Shown: positions 4,975-13,174, counted from the first letter of the stretch. The stretch: DNA of 14,518 bases from JBGPYM01 sp041493205 (GCA_041493205.1 JBGPYM010000054.1:1-14518), one strand, 5' to 3'. Notes: a model not told the origin generated them from the sequence alone. Numbers and translations are program-made.

Positions 4975-7071
4975 TCAGCGGCTGCTCCCCTCGAGCCGGG
5001 CCAGCGCACGTTCCGCCGAAGCAAGAAGCGCTTCAGGTCCCACGGGGGAGCCCGTCGCATTTTTCATCCAGAGGTCCGGCGCGATGCACCCGGCAAGGGC
5101 CATCCGTTCGAATTCCGGTCCGATCGAACCCACCTTTCTCATGTGTTCCTCGATCTGGTGCGCGATCATGTGACCGATGGGATAATCGGGCAGATACAGG
5201 AACGAGTGAATCATGTGCGAATAAATTCCGAGCAGGAGAACGTCCTTTGAACCGAACACCGGTGCATAGAATTTATTCCACAGTTCACGGGAGATGCGGA
5301 CGGTCGCCTCTTTCAGCTGGGCGGGCGTCGCGTCGGGATGATCGTACATCCAGTGCCAGACCCCCATGTCCACGAGGGCCACGCCGGCAATTTCATACGC
5401 CCCCCAGAAATCGTCGAGCGCCTGCAACGACTCCTTCTGCGGATCGGCTGTTGCGAGGCCGAGGAGCTCGAGGTCGTGTGCCTGGAAAACGAACGCGAGC
5501 GCCTCGGTAAAGGCCGTGTTCGGGACTCCGCGCAGAAGCGTGTGGTCGATCAGGTTGAGCGAGGTAATCTGCTCGACGTTATGCCCCATCTCGTGCACGG
5601 CGATGTTGAACCCCTTGTAGTTCATTCCTGACGGCTCCACCCGCGTCCTCAGCCGTGCAGGTGCCGACCGCATGGCTGCCCCCATGGCATGCCCTGATCC
5701 GCGCGCAGGATCGACTTCGATGCGGTCGGCGTAGTAGCGCGCCCGTTCGGGTGAAAACCCGAGCTTACCGAGCATGGCCGGGATGTCCCGTTTGTAGGCG
5801 CCCGCGTCCGGGTACTTTGCCCGGACAACGGCGTCCAGTTGCTCTTCGGTGGATGCGCCGCGCGGGCGGAATCCGTTGTACCAGATGTCGAACGGCTCGA
5901 GGGGGCGGCCGAGGCGTGCTGCAATGAGTTTTGCGGTCCGGCGGACGAGCGGGGACGAAAGGACCTGTTCCAGCATCGCCTTCACACGGAGTTCGGGAAT
6001 CTCCCGGTCTTCGTCAAAGCGGCGCGCAATATGCGTGGGAGCAGTGGGTGAAAACGGATCGACGAGGCGGGAAGCCCTGTACGTGTCAAGGAGAATCTTG
6101 TACCGTGTATCGGGTTCGGGGTCGTTGCTGACCGGTCCGGCATTGCGCGCCTGCCCGTCGACCTCTGCCGCGGGGACGGGGCTTACGGTGTTGGTCGCCG
6201 GGTTCCAGTCGACTCCCGGGTTGTCCACAACGACTGCAGGAATCGTCTGCGTGACAATCCTTTCCATGACCTTTTGCATGAGGCGCTGTTTGGCCAGCCC
6301 CTTCACCCCCTCGCTGTAGTTTGCCTTGATTTCATCGCGCAGGTTCCAGTGGGAGAGGAGGCGGAGCTTCGGGGGGTAGAGCCGTTTCCCGCTGGCGTCA
6401 AGGACATGGTGCATCCAGATGTTGTACCCCGCGATATACTGTTCCGCCGCACCGCTTGCCTTTGCGATTGCCAGGTTCACATCGGCGGGAATCCGTTTGC
6501 CGAAGGCCCGGGTGAGCCTGGCCTCGGCCCATTGCCGACGGGTCCATCGCTCCCCATCGGCGAGCCGCTCCTGGAGCGTTGTCAGGGGGAAATTCAACAG
6601 CACGGCAAATGCGAATTTGTCGGCAAAGAAATCGTCCATGAGATGTGCGGAGGGATCGTATCCCGCGAGGATCTCGTCGAAGGGGAGGATCGGGCCGAGG
6701 TCGAGGTCCGACTGGACCTTGAGGTGCCGTCCGATTTCGGCCATGTGGCCGTCCACCTGCTCGAGGATGGACTCCAGCCGGGTGAACATGGTATCGAGCG
6801 TTTTCTGGTCCGGCGCAAAATGGAGCCGCACCACGTCGGCAAATGCCGCCGCGTCGCCGTCATCGGCGCGCCAGAATTCCGCCGCCTGCCGCAGGCCCCG
6901 TTGCGCGCGCTGCCGCACAGGCTCGCCGTTCTTCGCCACGAGCTCGTTCTCGAGCGTTGTCACCGATTGCGCGAGCCACGGGAGGGCGTACTGCCCGCGG
7001 GGCGTCTGTCCGTTCATCATGGTTCCGCCTGTGAGGAGAAAGAAAAGGAGAAGAGAAAGCCGGGCTCTCAT
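4975..7071 (-). CDS. Exported HEMGH zinc metallopeptidase (gluzincin, M3-like), 698 aa
   Basis: A signal peptide (MRARLSLLLFFLLTGG, cleavage near residues 20-22) sends the enzyme to the periplasm or outside. The long N-terminal half is helical and charged. The catalytic site is AVHEMGHNVE: H493 and H497 bind zinc and E494 is the base. A second Glu, E523 in NTAFTEALAF, lies 26 residues after the second His, the spacing of the third zinc ligand in M3-type gluzincins. Further on, YSHMIHSFLYLPDYPIGHMIAHQ (about 617-638) resembles the C-terminal active-site helix of M3/M32 peptidases. Overall similarity to classical oligoendopeptidase F is low by eye, so I call it M3-like. M3 relatives usually cleave oligopeptides. 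ATG 7071 has GGAG 8 nt upstream. It sits between the M48 peptidase gene (42 nt gap) and the TPR gene (3 nt gap). Confidence 0.8.
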   Translation of the reverse strand: MRARLSLLLFFLLTGGTMMNGQTPRGQYALPWLAQSVTTLENELVAKNGEPVRQRAQRGLRQAAEFWRADDGDAAAFADVVRLHFAPDQKTLDTMFTRLESILEQVDGHMAEIGRHLKVQSDLDLGPILPFDEILAGYDPSAHLMDDFFADKFAFAVLLNFPLTTLQERLADGERWTRRQWAEARLTRAFGKRIPADVNLAIAKASGAAEQYIAGYNIWMHHVLDASGKRLYPPKLRLLSHWNLRDEIKANYSEGVKGLAKQRLMQKVMERIVTQTIPAVVVDNPGVDWNPATNTVSPVPAAEVDGQARNAGPVSNDPEPDTRYKILLDTYRASRLVDPFSPTAPTHIARRFDEDREIPELRVKAMLEQVLSSPLVRRTAKLIAARLGRPLEPFDIWYNGFRPRGASTEEQLDAVVRAKYPDAGAYKRDIPAMLGKLGFSPERARYYADRIEVDPARGSGHAMGAAMRSAPARLRTRVEPSGMNYKGFNIAVHEMGHNVEQITSLNLIDHTLLRGVPNTAFTEALAFVFQAHDLELLGLATADPQKESLQALDDFWGAYEIAGVALVDMGVWHWMYDHPDATPAQLKEATVRISRELWNKFYAPVFGSKDVLLLGIYSHMIHSFLYLPDYPIGHMIAHQIEEHMRKVGSIGPEFERMALAGCIAPDLWMKNATGSPVGPEALLASAERALARLEGSSR

Positions 7072-7113
7072 GAGTGTCTCCGCTGGTTGTCGTAGCAGGT
7101 TGCGATCAATCGA

Positions 7114-7944
7114 TCACCGCCCCGGCGTGTAGTACTTCATCGCTTCCGGAAGGTTCTCTTTGATCTGGGCGATCCGCGTTGCGTCCGAAGGGTGGGTGCT
7201 CAGAAATTCCGGGGGGGCATTTCCGCCTTTGTCCGCTGCCATGCGCTCCCAGAACTGGACGGCCGTGTTCGGGTTATACCCGGCCATGGACATGAAGATG
7301 AGCCCCAGGTGATCAGCTTCGCTTTCATGCGTACGACTGTACGGCAGCAGGACGCCGAGCTGCGCCCCTGCGCCGAACGCTCCGAGCCAGAGGTTCTGTG
7401 TTTCCTGGGGTTTGTTTTTCAGGAGCTCGGAGAGCGCGACGCCGCCAAACTGCGTGAGGAGCTGCTGGCTCATCCGCTCGCCGCCATGTTCCGCGATCGC
7501 GTGGGCGATTTCATGCCCCAGCACGACCGCCAGGCCGGATTCGTCCCGGGTAACGGGGAGAATGCCCGTGTAGACCACCACTTTTCCCCCGGGCATGCAC
7601 CAGGCGTTGACTTCCTTGCTTTCCACAAGGTTGAACTCCCACGCATAGCCCTTCAGGCGGTCGCCGTATCCGTTCTGGTTCATGTATGTCTCGACCGCCG
7701 TCCTGATCCGGCCTCCCACCGTGCGGACGAGCTGCACCTGAGACTGGTTTGTGCTCAGCGTGTTGGTCTTGAGGAATTCGCCATACTGCTGGAAGCTCAT
7801 GGTAAGCATCTCGGAGCTCGGGATGATGCTCAGCTGTTTTCTCCCGGTGACCGGGACGGTGGCACAGGAGAGTGCGAAGGCCAGGAGAACGGCCGGGATG
7901 ATGGCCGCAGCAGCGCGTCGGATTATTTCGTGAGGGGTGTGCAT
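7114..7944 (-). CDS. M48 family zinc metallopeptidase, probable lipoprotein (LoiP/OMA1-like)
   Basis: This 276-aa protein starts with an export signal ending in ALSC (Cys27), a slightly atypical lipobox, so it is probably anchored in a membrane facing the periplasm. The sequence VPVTGRKQLSIIP straight after the Cys is typical of M48 lipoproteins. The active site is LGHEIAH (H144, E145, H148), with the third zinc ligand in ESEAD (E207). FLSTHPSDATRI near the C-terminus (about 247-258) is also characteristic. Relatives LoiP and BepA degrade or refold outer-membrane proteins under stress, and mitochondrial OMA1 is homologous. A similar envelope quality-control role is inferred. It begins 22 nt after the mscL stop, on the same strand, with AAAGG about 10 nt before the ATG. 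Confidence 0.92.
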   Translation of the reverse strand: MHTPHEIIRRAAAAIIPAVLLAFALSCATVPVTGRKQLSIIPSSEMLTMSFQQYGEFLKTNTLSTNQSQVQLVRTVGGRIRTAVETYMNQNGYGDRLKGYAWEFNLVESKEVNAWCMPGGKVVVYTGILPVTRDESGLAVVLGHEIAHAIAEHGGERMSQQLLTQFGGVALSELLKNKPQETQNLWLGAFGAGAQLGVLLPYSRTHESEADHLGLIFMSMAGYNPNTAVQFWERMAADKGGNAPPEFLSTHPSDATRIAQIKENLPEAMKYYTPGR

Positions 7945-7966
7945 GGGGGTGCCTTTGAAGAGTGAG

Positions 7967-8371
7967 TCACGTTCGCGCTTTCAGAAGATCGCGGATCTCT
8001 GTGAGCAGGACTTCCTGCGCCGGCGGTTTCAGAGGTGCGGGCGGCGCTTCATCCTTTTTCCGTTTGAGGGCGTTCATCGCCTTCACGACGATGAATATGG
8101 CAAATGCGACGATGACGAAATCGAACAGCGCCTGGACGAACGCGCCGTATCGCAGGGCCACGGCAGCCGCTCCTGCCTCGGCCGACTTGAGCGTCACCGA
8201 CAGGCTGGAGAAGTCGACACCGCCGATGAGAATTCCGAGCGGCGGCATCAGTACGTCGGCAACGAGCGACGAGACGATTTTCCCGAATGCAGCGCCGATG
8301 ATAATGCCGACCGCCAGGTCGACCACGTTCCCCTTCATGGCGAACTCTTTGAACTCCTTGACCATGCTCAT
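7967..8371 (-). CDS. mscL: Large-conductance mechanosensitive channel MscL
   Basis: The 134-aa length is close to the 136 of the E. coli channel. The amphipathic N-terminal helix (MSMVKEFKEFAMKGNVVDLAV) leads into the pore-lining helix TM1 (about 15-45, GNVVDLAVGIIIGAAFGKIV with the conserved Gly/Ala pattern, ending LMPPLG). A short periplasmic loop follows, then TM2 (about 75-100, FVQALFDFVIVAFAIFIVV), KAMNALKRKK, a Pro-rich linker and the C-terminal bundle helix EVLLTEIRDLL. MscL pentamers open at high membrane tension and release solutes during hypo-osmotic shock. Start ATG 8371 has GGGAGG 6 nt upstream; ATG 8365 is an alternative. It lies between the DUF3078 barrel and the M48 peptidase genes, consistent with an envelope-stress grouping, though mscL moves freely among contexts. 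Confidence 0.97.
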   Translation of the reverse strand: MSMVKEFKEFAMKGNVVDLAVGIIIGAAFGKIVSSLVADVLMPPLGILIGGVDFSSLSVTLKSAEAGAAAVALRYGAFVQALFDFVIVAFAIFIVVKAMNALKRKKDEAPPAPLKPPAQEVLLTEIRDLLKART

Positions 8372-8403
8372 TCGAACCTCCCGTGATGTGCGGTGAATGG
8401 AAT

Positions 8404-8416
8404 GCCGGCGTCCGGC
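8404..8416. other. Small hairpin between DUF3078 gene and mscL
   Basis: GCCGG - CGT - CCGGC is a perfect 5-bp, all-GC stem with a 3-nt loop, two bases beyond the DUF3078 stop codon. No T-run follows on the minus strand (ATTCC follows), so it does not qualify as a rho-independent terminator. It may slow decay or dampen read-through into mscL. Confidence 0.3.
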
Positions 8417-8418
8417 TG

Positions 8419-9327
8419 CTATAACAACGAATAGGTAATCCCGAGCGACAGCGCCTGCTTTATCTGCGTGCGTGCTGACACGTTGACGTCATTCAGTATG
8501 TTGACGGTGAAGTTTGTTGCGATGTACTTGCTGACCTTCATGGTGAGGGCGTAATCGTTGCGGACATTGATGCGGTCCATTGCATTGAACGGTGCGAAGA
8601 GTTCCAGCCGTGCGATCAGCGCAATGTTATCATCCAGGGCCGCGACAAGATCCGTGACCGATTCGACACCGCCGCTGACCCTGGTCTTCTCGACAACCGG
8701 GGTCGCCGGATCATCGGCATACGCGGGGAACGCCGAGGTGATCACTTCACGCACCGCGCCGCCAAGGCGTGTGGTCACCCCGGTGGAAGGTTGGTAGGCG
8801 AATCCCGCGCTCTGCACCATATACGCAGGATCAAAGAACTTCGATACCCTGCGGCGCGTGCCGCCATCGAATGCATAGCCGGGCGCAAACTGGGTCCTGA
8901 GCGTCGCGGCGACATAGGGGTTGATCGTCGTGCCCACTTTGTAAATGAGAAACGTTTCGAGGGCGATTTCATCGTCGGTCTTCTGCATCGCCTGGTCTCC
9001 GAGTTTCGCCTGGCCGAATGCGAACTTGTAGGAGTTGTTCCAGACAGTACGTTCGGTGAGGAGGGCTGATGCACCCTGAAGCCACGTCGTGTACGAGATT
9101 GCGTTTTCGCCTCCGGCGACCCAGTCCTTGAACGCGACCTGGGAAAGATTGATGCCCGTCCGGGCGGTGTTCTTCCACCCCTCGAAACGCGTGGTGTCCT
9201 TGTTGACCTTGGCCGCCTCTTCCTGCAGGCGTTTTTCCCGGTCGATTTCTTCCTGCGTTTTAACCTGCGCCATGCCACTTACTCCCGAAAGGAGCAGGAG
9301 GCATATGCAGACAATGGTGAGCTTCAT
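8419..9327 (-). CDS. DUF3078-like outer-membrane beta-barrel protein
   Basis: This 302-aa protein has a clear signal peptide (MKLTIVCICLLLLSGVSGMAQ) and then a short charged helix (about 23-45). The remainder is alternating beta-strand sequence: GWKNTARTGINLSQVAFKDW, GGENAISYTTWLQG, WNNSYKFAFGQAKLG, IALETFLIYKVG, and finally QIKQALSLGITYSLL. 'W...G...L.Q..F.DW..GG.N' is, as I recall, the signature of DUF3078, a family typical of Bacteroidota and relatives. Alternating strands and a hydrophobic C-terminus suggest an outer-membrane barrel of about 12 strands; what it transports or binds is unknown. ATG 9327 has GGAG 6 nt upstream. It follows the fucosidase gene by 44 nt on the same strand, and I see no good promoter in that gap, so read-through is likely. 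Confidence 0.8.
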   Translation of the reverse strand: MKLTIVCICLLLLSGVSGMAQVKTQEEIDREKRLQEEAAKVNKDTTRFEGWKNTARTGINLSQVAFKDWVAGGENAISYTTWLQGASALLTERTVWNNSYKFAFGQAKLGDQAMQKTDDEIALETFLIYKVGTTINPYVAATLRTQFAPGYAFDGGTRRRVSKFFDPAYMVQSAGFAYQPSTGVTTRLGGAVREVITSAFPAYADDPATPVVEKTRVSGGVESVTDLVAALDDNIALIARLELFAPFNAMDRINVRNDYALTMKVSKYIATNFTVNILNDVNVSARTQIKQALSLGITYSLL

Positions 9328-9371
9328 GAGTTCTCCAACGAGTTGAGAGTGATGATTGATAACGCAACACC

Positions 9372-11507
9372 TTACGGAACTCTGTGGGCGAGCGCGGAAT
9401 CGGGAAGAGCCGTAAGGGGTGCCCCCGGTTTCCCCCAGAGCAGGTTCAGCTCCTGGCTGCCGGTCTTTTCAAAATACCCGATGCGCAGATGATGGAAGCC
9501 TGCCTTCAGGGCCGCCACTCCCTGCCGGCCGGTCAGACCGTGCAGACCGTCGTTATTGATGAAGAGGGACTCACCCACGGACAGACTGCTTCCGTCATCC
9601 GATTCGATGCTGAATTCGTACACTCCGTCCACGGGCACCCTGACATAACCCTCGAACCGGAACCCGAAATGGTCCGGGGTCAATGCGTGAGCAATGCCGA
9701 CCGAAGGAACTGTTCCTTCCTTCTGCGGCCTGAGGGATCGGAAGTCCGGCAGGCTGTCCCAATCCCCTTCGTAATACGAATACGCGATGCCGCGGATCAT
9801 GCCTCTTTCGCCGGTTGCCGGTTCGGCGATCACACGCGTGCATGTCACCGCGTTTGGCGGGCTCACGGGCCGGCCGCCGCGGAAGAGGCGCGCGGTGATG
9901 GTCGCAGTCGACGTGAGGAGCACCGGCCGCCGATAGAGCGGAGAGCTCGAAGTCGGGATGTTGCCGTCGATCGTGAATCTCGCCTCAACGTCTTTTTTCC
10001 CGGTTGCAATGGTCACCCTGATGGAATCAAGGAATATCGGCGCCGGCGCAGAGACCTCCGGAGGAAAAGCTACGTCGGCAGCGCCTGTGACGTCGAGCGC
10101 CACTACCGCATTCACCGTATCAGGCGGCATGTGCGGGACGCTGATCAGCAGATCGTTTTCCTCTCGCCGGACGGAAAGCGGAGTGCGTGCCGTATCTGCG
10201 AGCAGGAATGCATGCATGGGAGAATTGAAGATGCCGGGAAGCCGCAGCATGCCGTCGGCGGGCCATGTGAAGACGTGGAGATAGAGTCGTGTCCCGCCTT
10301 CAATTTCCTTCTGCGTGCACCGTCCCCACGAGAGAGCGGGAAACGGGCTTTCGGATGTCCCGTGTATCCCTTCGCCGTTGATATCCATCCAGCGGCCGAT
10401 GCCCTGCAGTCTCTCCACGGCCTCCGGGGGAAACACGCCCTCTGCGGTCGGGCCGACGTTCAGGAGGAAGTTCCCGCCTTTGGAGGCGATGTCGGCAAGC
10501 ATCCGAATGAGATCCGCGGTCGATTTACAGGCAGAGTCATGACTGTTATACCCCCAGTGGTCGTTCATCGTCATGCAGGTTTCCCAGTCCACACCGGGGA
10601 GCCCGGTGGCGGGGATCTCCTGTTCGGGCGTTCCAAAATCGCCGGCGAATTCCCCTGCCTTCGTAAATCCCTCCAATCCGGACCGCCCCGCCCCCACCCT
10701 GTTGTTCACAATGATGGAGGGTTGAAGAGAGCGGACATACGCGTACAGATCCTTCCCTTCGGCGGTGTTCCAGGTTGATTCCCATTCCCCGTCGAACCAG
10801 AGCACCCCGATCGGCCCGTATGCCGTAAGGAGTTCGCGGATCTGGCCCTTCAGGTACGCGACATATCTCCGGAAGTCGGCTCCTGAGTCCAGCCTGTCCG
10901 TCTCCCACTCCCTGCGCGGCAGGTAGTCAGGGTGATGCCAGTCCATGATGGAGTGGTACCAGCAGATCCGGATTCCCTCTCTCCTGCACGCGTCCGCGAG
11001 CGCCTTCATGATATCCCGGTGGAACGGAGTCGACATCACGTCGAAGTCCGTCAGGGCAGAATTGAAGAGGGCGAATCCGTCGTGATGTTTCGTCGTTATC
11101 ACGATGTACTTCATCCCCGCCGCTTTCGCGGTGCGGACCCATGCAACGGGATCAAACCGTGCGGGGTTGAACCGGGAAGTGAATTGTTCGTATTCGCGCA
11201 GAGGGATCCGGGCGCTCGTGCGGATCCACTCACCGTAGCCGTTGTTCCCCTTCCATGAACCCGCCGGGACGGCATAGAGTCCCCAGTGAATGAAGAGCCC
11301 GAATCGCGCTTCCTGCCACCATGCCATGCGCGCCGCATGTTCCCCGGCGGACTCGCCGGGGGGAAGCCCCTGCGCCCGGCACTCACACGTGACACACAGA
11401 GCAAGGGCGACGATCATGATGGCAAAGAGGACCAGCCGCGGCGGTGCACAAGGAGGGGACACTAAACCCCGGGGGGCGGATCGGCGGCGGTGGACGTACT
11501 TGTTCAA
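9372..11507 (-). CDS. GH29 alpha-L-fucosidase with CHB_HEX_C and PA14 modules (secreted)
   Basis: This 711-aa modular enzyme hydrolyses terminal alpha-L-fucose from glycans. After a signal peptide (hydrophobic LVLFAIMIVALALC, cleavage near 46) comes the GH29 barrel, about 55-400. It has FGLFIHWG (69-76), ITTKHHDGFALF (137-148), the nucleophile Asp239 in VLWFDGEWE, and GGNFLLNVGP (344-353). The acid/base Glu is not assignable. A beta domain follows, then a chitobiase C-terminal-like module (about 494-557, ARFTIDGNIPTSSSPLY). A PA14 carbohydrate-binding-type domain ends it (about 572-695, GFRFEGYVRVPVDGVYEFSIESDDGS). The reading frame opens with TTG at 11507, with no Shine-Dalgarno. GTG at 11462 gives a more normal 31-residue signal, and ATG 11417 lacks a basic n-region, so the start is uncertain (696-711 aa). 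The promoter at 11550-11580 suits either TTG or GTG. Confidence 0.93.
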   Translation of the reverse strand: MNKYVHRRRSAPRGLVSPPCAPPRLVLFAIMIVALALCVTCECRAQGLPPGESAGEHAARMAWWQEARFGLFIHWGLYAVPAGSWKGNNGYGEWIRTSARIPLREYEQFTSRFNPARFDPVAWVRTAKAAGMKYIVITTKHHDGFALFNSALTDFDVMSTPFHRDIMKALADACRREGIRICWYHSIMDWHHPDYLPRREWETDRLDSGADFRRYVAYLKGQIRELLTAYGPIGVLWFDGEWESTWNTAEGKDLYAYVRSLQPSIIVNNRVGAGRSGLEGFTKAGEFAGDFGTPEQEIPATGLPGVDWETCMTMNDHWGYNSHDSACKSTADLIRMLADIASKGGNFLLNVGPTAEGVFPPEAVERLQGIGRWMDINGEGIHGTSESPFPALSWGRCTQKEIEGGTRLYLHVFTWPADGMLRLPGIFNSPMHAFLLADTARTPLSVRREENDLLISVPHMPPDTVNAVVALDVTGAADVAFPPEVSAPAPIFLDSIRVTIATGKKDVEARFTIDGNIPTSSSPLYRRPVLLTSTATITARLFRGGRPVSPPNAVTCTRVIAEPATGERGMIRGIAYSYYEGDWDSLPDFRSLRPQKEGTVPSVGIAHALTPDHFGFRFEGYVRVPVDGVYEFSIESDDGSSLSVGESLFINNDGLHGLTGRQGVAALKAGFHHLRIGYFEKTGSQELNLLWGKPGAPLTALPDSALAHRVP

Positions 11508-11549
11508 GGACAGGTCTGCGTGAAATGTGGGGGGTAGGGGTGAGCGGGA

Positions 11550-11580
11550 TAAAGTTAGCGAATCCCGGCGAAGAAATCAA
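11550..11580 (-). promoter_or_regulatory. Bacteroidota-type promoter of the fucosidase gene
   Basis: On the minus strand TTG (11580-11578), a 20-bp spacer and TAACTTTA (11557-11550) match TTG-N20-TAnnTTTG at all but the last base. Transcription would start near 11543-11546, about 38 nt before the TTG start at 11507 or 83 nt before the GTG at 11462. It may drive the whole minus cluster, because no comparable promoter is visible in its later gaps. Confidence 0.5.
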
Positions 11581-11587
11581 TTCCGCC

Positions 11588-11618
11588 TTGCGAGTCTGGG
11601 GGGCGTCACCTATCTTTT
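11588..11618 (+). promoter_or_regulatory. Bacteroidota-type promoter of the TPR-esterase pair
   Basis: TTG (11588-11590), a 20-bp spacer and TATCTTTT (11611-11618) match TTG-N20-TAnnTTTG except the last base. In sigma-70 terms this is TTGCGA-17-TATCTT, 4/6 at each box. Transcription would start near 11623, 25 nt before the ATG at 11648, and supports that start. Its -33 element is 7 bp from that of the divergent fucosidase promoter. Confidence 0.5.
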
Positions 11619-11647
11619 ACGACCACATGTCTCCACACTATCGCCAG

Positions 11648-13174
11648 ATGCGTTTCGTACCTCTCACAGCCGCACTCGTGCTTCTTGCTTCCGTTGCACG
11701 CGGACAGAGCATCGATTGGGCTGAGGTCCATGCCAGGACGGTCCGCGGCATCGACCGGTTATACAACCTCGACATCCCACAGGCCTCCTCGACGTTTGAC
11801 AGCGTGCGGCGCATGGCGCCGGGCGATCCGCGGGGATACTTCTTCGGCAGCATGGTGCACTTCTGGCTCTACACGCTCACGCGGAGCGACAGCGAGTACA
11901 CCTCGTTCCTCGCGGCCTCGGAAAACGTGATTACAGTGTGCGAGAACCTTCTGGATCAGAACGAAGACGACGCCATCGCCCGGTTTTACCTCGGGGGGAT
12001 TTACGGCTACCGTGGGCTCGCCCACCAGGCAAACAATTCGCTGCTCAAGGCGGTGACCGACGGGAAACGCGGCTACTCCAACCTCCGCGAAGCCGTCGAG
12101 AAGAAGCCGGACCTCTACGACGCACAGATGGGATTCGGGTTGTTCAGTTATCTCGCGGGCAAGGTGCCGCGTTCCCTCAGGTGGATCATGACTCTGCTTG
12201 GCTTCCAGGGGGACATCGAAGGGGGATTGCGCATGCTGAAGGCAGCGGCGGACAACGGGGTCTATACACGGGGAGAAGCGAGTTTCTTCCTCGCGCAGTT
12301 TCTTTTCAGCGAACACCGGACCGATGAGGCATTTACGTATCTTGGCAGGCTCGTTGATCGCTACCCGGACAACACCCTCTTCCTCCTTCTCCAGGCGAAC
12401 TGGCTTTCACGGAGCGGGAAATTTGACGAGGCGCTCCTGGCGGCGAAAAAGGCCGCCGCAATCAACGTGCGGAAAAACCTCCGCTATGGCGAGGAGTTCG
12501 CGTACAGCACGCTCGGCGGTCTCTATTACACACGGAACGACTTCGGAAGTTGCCGGGAGAATTTCGAGAAATTCATCGCCACGGTGAAGAACCGCGAATA
12601 CATATCCAACTGGATGTACTACCGGCTGGGTGTTGCCCAGGAGATCACCGGCGACCGCACGAAGGCGGTCCAGACATACGCGGCAACCGCCAACATCTCC
12701 GATGCGGAGCGGTCGCGTGACAGGTTTTACTACCGGCTCGCACATGACAGGATGCAGACGGCGATGACCGACGCGGACATCGCGGAGATCATGGGAGAAA
12801 ACGAGCTCGCGCGCAAGAGATACGAGGAAGCGCTGGCGCTGTTCGAGGAAGCGATACGGAAGGACCCGGCGGACGCCGATCTTCAGGCCCGCGCGCTCAC
12901 CGGGATCCAGCAGGGACAATTCGAGCGGGACCGGTTCGAGGAAGCCGTCGGGACCGGGCTCCGGCTTGTCGCGCTCAACCCGCCGCACGAACGATGGCTC
13001 ATCCCGCACGGCTACTTCCTGCTCGGCCGTGCCTATGCGAGGCTCGGCAAGACGGCGGAAGCAAGGAGCGCCTTCGGAAAAATCAAATCCTACGCCGATT
13101 ACGATTTCCAGTCGAGTCTTGAGGACCGGCTGGGTGAAGAACTCTCAAAACTACCACAGAAGGGAAATCCATGA
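11648..13174 (+). CDS. Exported TPR-repeat protein, possibly TTC39/IML2-like
   Basis: This 508-aa helical protein begins with a signal peptide (MRFVPLTAALVLLASVARG, cleavage before QSIDW). Repeats run through the whole chain: DIPQASSTFDSVRRMAPGDPR near 42-62, then AIARFYLGGIYGYRGLAHQA. The segment KRGYSNLREAVEKKPDLYDA...GFGLFSYLAGKVP follows. Canonical TPR units lie in the C-terminal half (ARKRYEEALALFEEAIRKDP and GYFLLGRAYARLGKTAEARSAF). The N-terminal pattern of a long first repeat with 'Y.G..G.Y' recalls TTC39/IML2-type proteins, a weak suggestion. No catalytic motif is visible; expected role is protein binding in the periplasm. The frame is open upstream to 11444, but that part overlaps the fucosidase start and holds both promoters, so 11648 is preferred (ATG 11627 possible). 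Its stop overlaps the esterase ATG by 4 nt. Confidence 0.85.
   Translation: MRFVPLTAALVLLASVARGQSIDWAEVHARTVRGIDRLYNLDIPQASSTFDSVRRMAPGDPRGYFFGSMVHFWLYTLTRSDSEYTSFLAASENVITVCENLLDQNEDDAIARFYLGGIYGYRGLAHQANNSLLKAVTDGKRGYSNLREAVEKKPDLYDAQMGFGLFSYLAGKVPRSLRWIMTLLGFQGDIEGGLRMLKAAADNGVYTRGEASFFLAQFLFSEHRTDEAFTYLGRLVDRYPDNTLFLLLQANWLSRSGKFDEALLAAKKAAAINVRKNLRYGEEFAYSTLGGLYYTRNDFGSCRENFEKFIATVKNREYISNWMYYRLGVAQEITGDRTKAVQTYAATANISDAERSRDRFYYRLAHDRMQTAMTDADIAEIMGENELARKRYEEALALFEEAIRKDPADADLQARALTGIQQGQFERDRFEEAVGTGLRLVALNPPHERWLIPHGYFLLGRAYARLGKTAEARSAFGKIKSYADYDFQSSLEDRLGEELSKLPQKGNP

Noticed and set aside
9384..10778. 464-codon plus-strand open frame opposite the fucosidase
   Set aside because: It lies entirely antisense to conserved GH29, CHB_HEX_C and PA14 sequence and shows no signal peptide or motif.
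11444..11647. N-terminal extension of the TPR gene back to 11444
   Set aside because: The added 68 residues have no protein-like character, overlap the fucosidase 5' end and cover both divergent promoters, while a good signal peptide starts at 11648.
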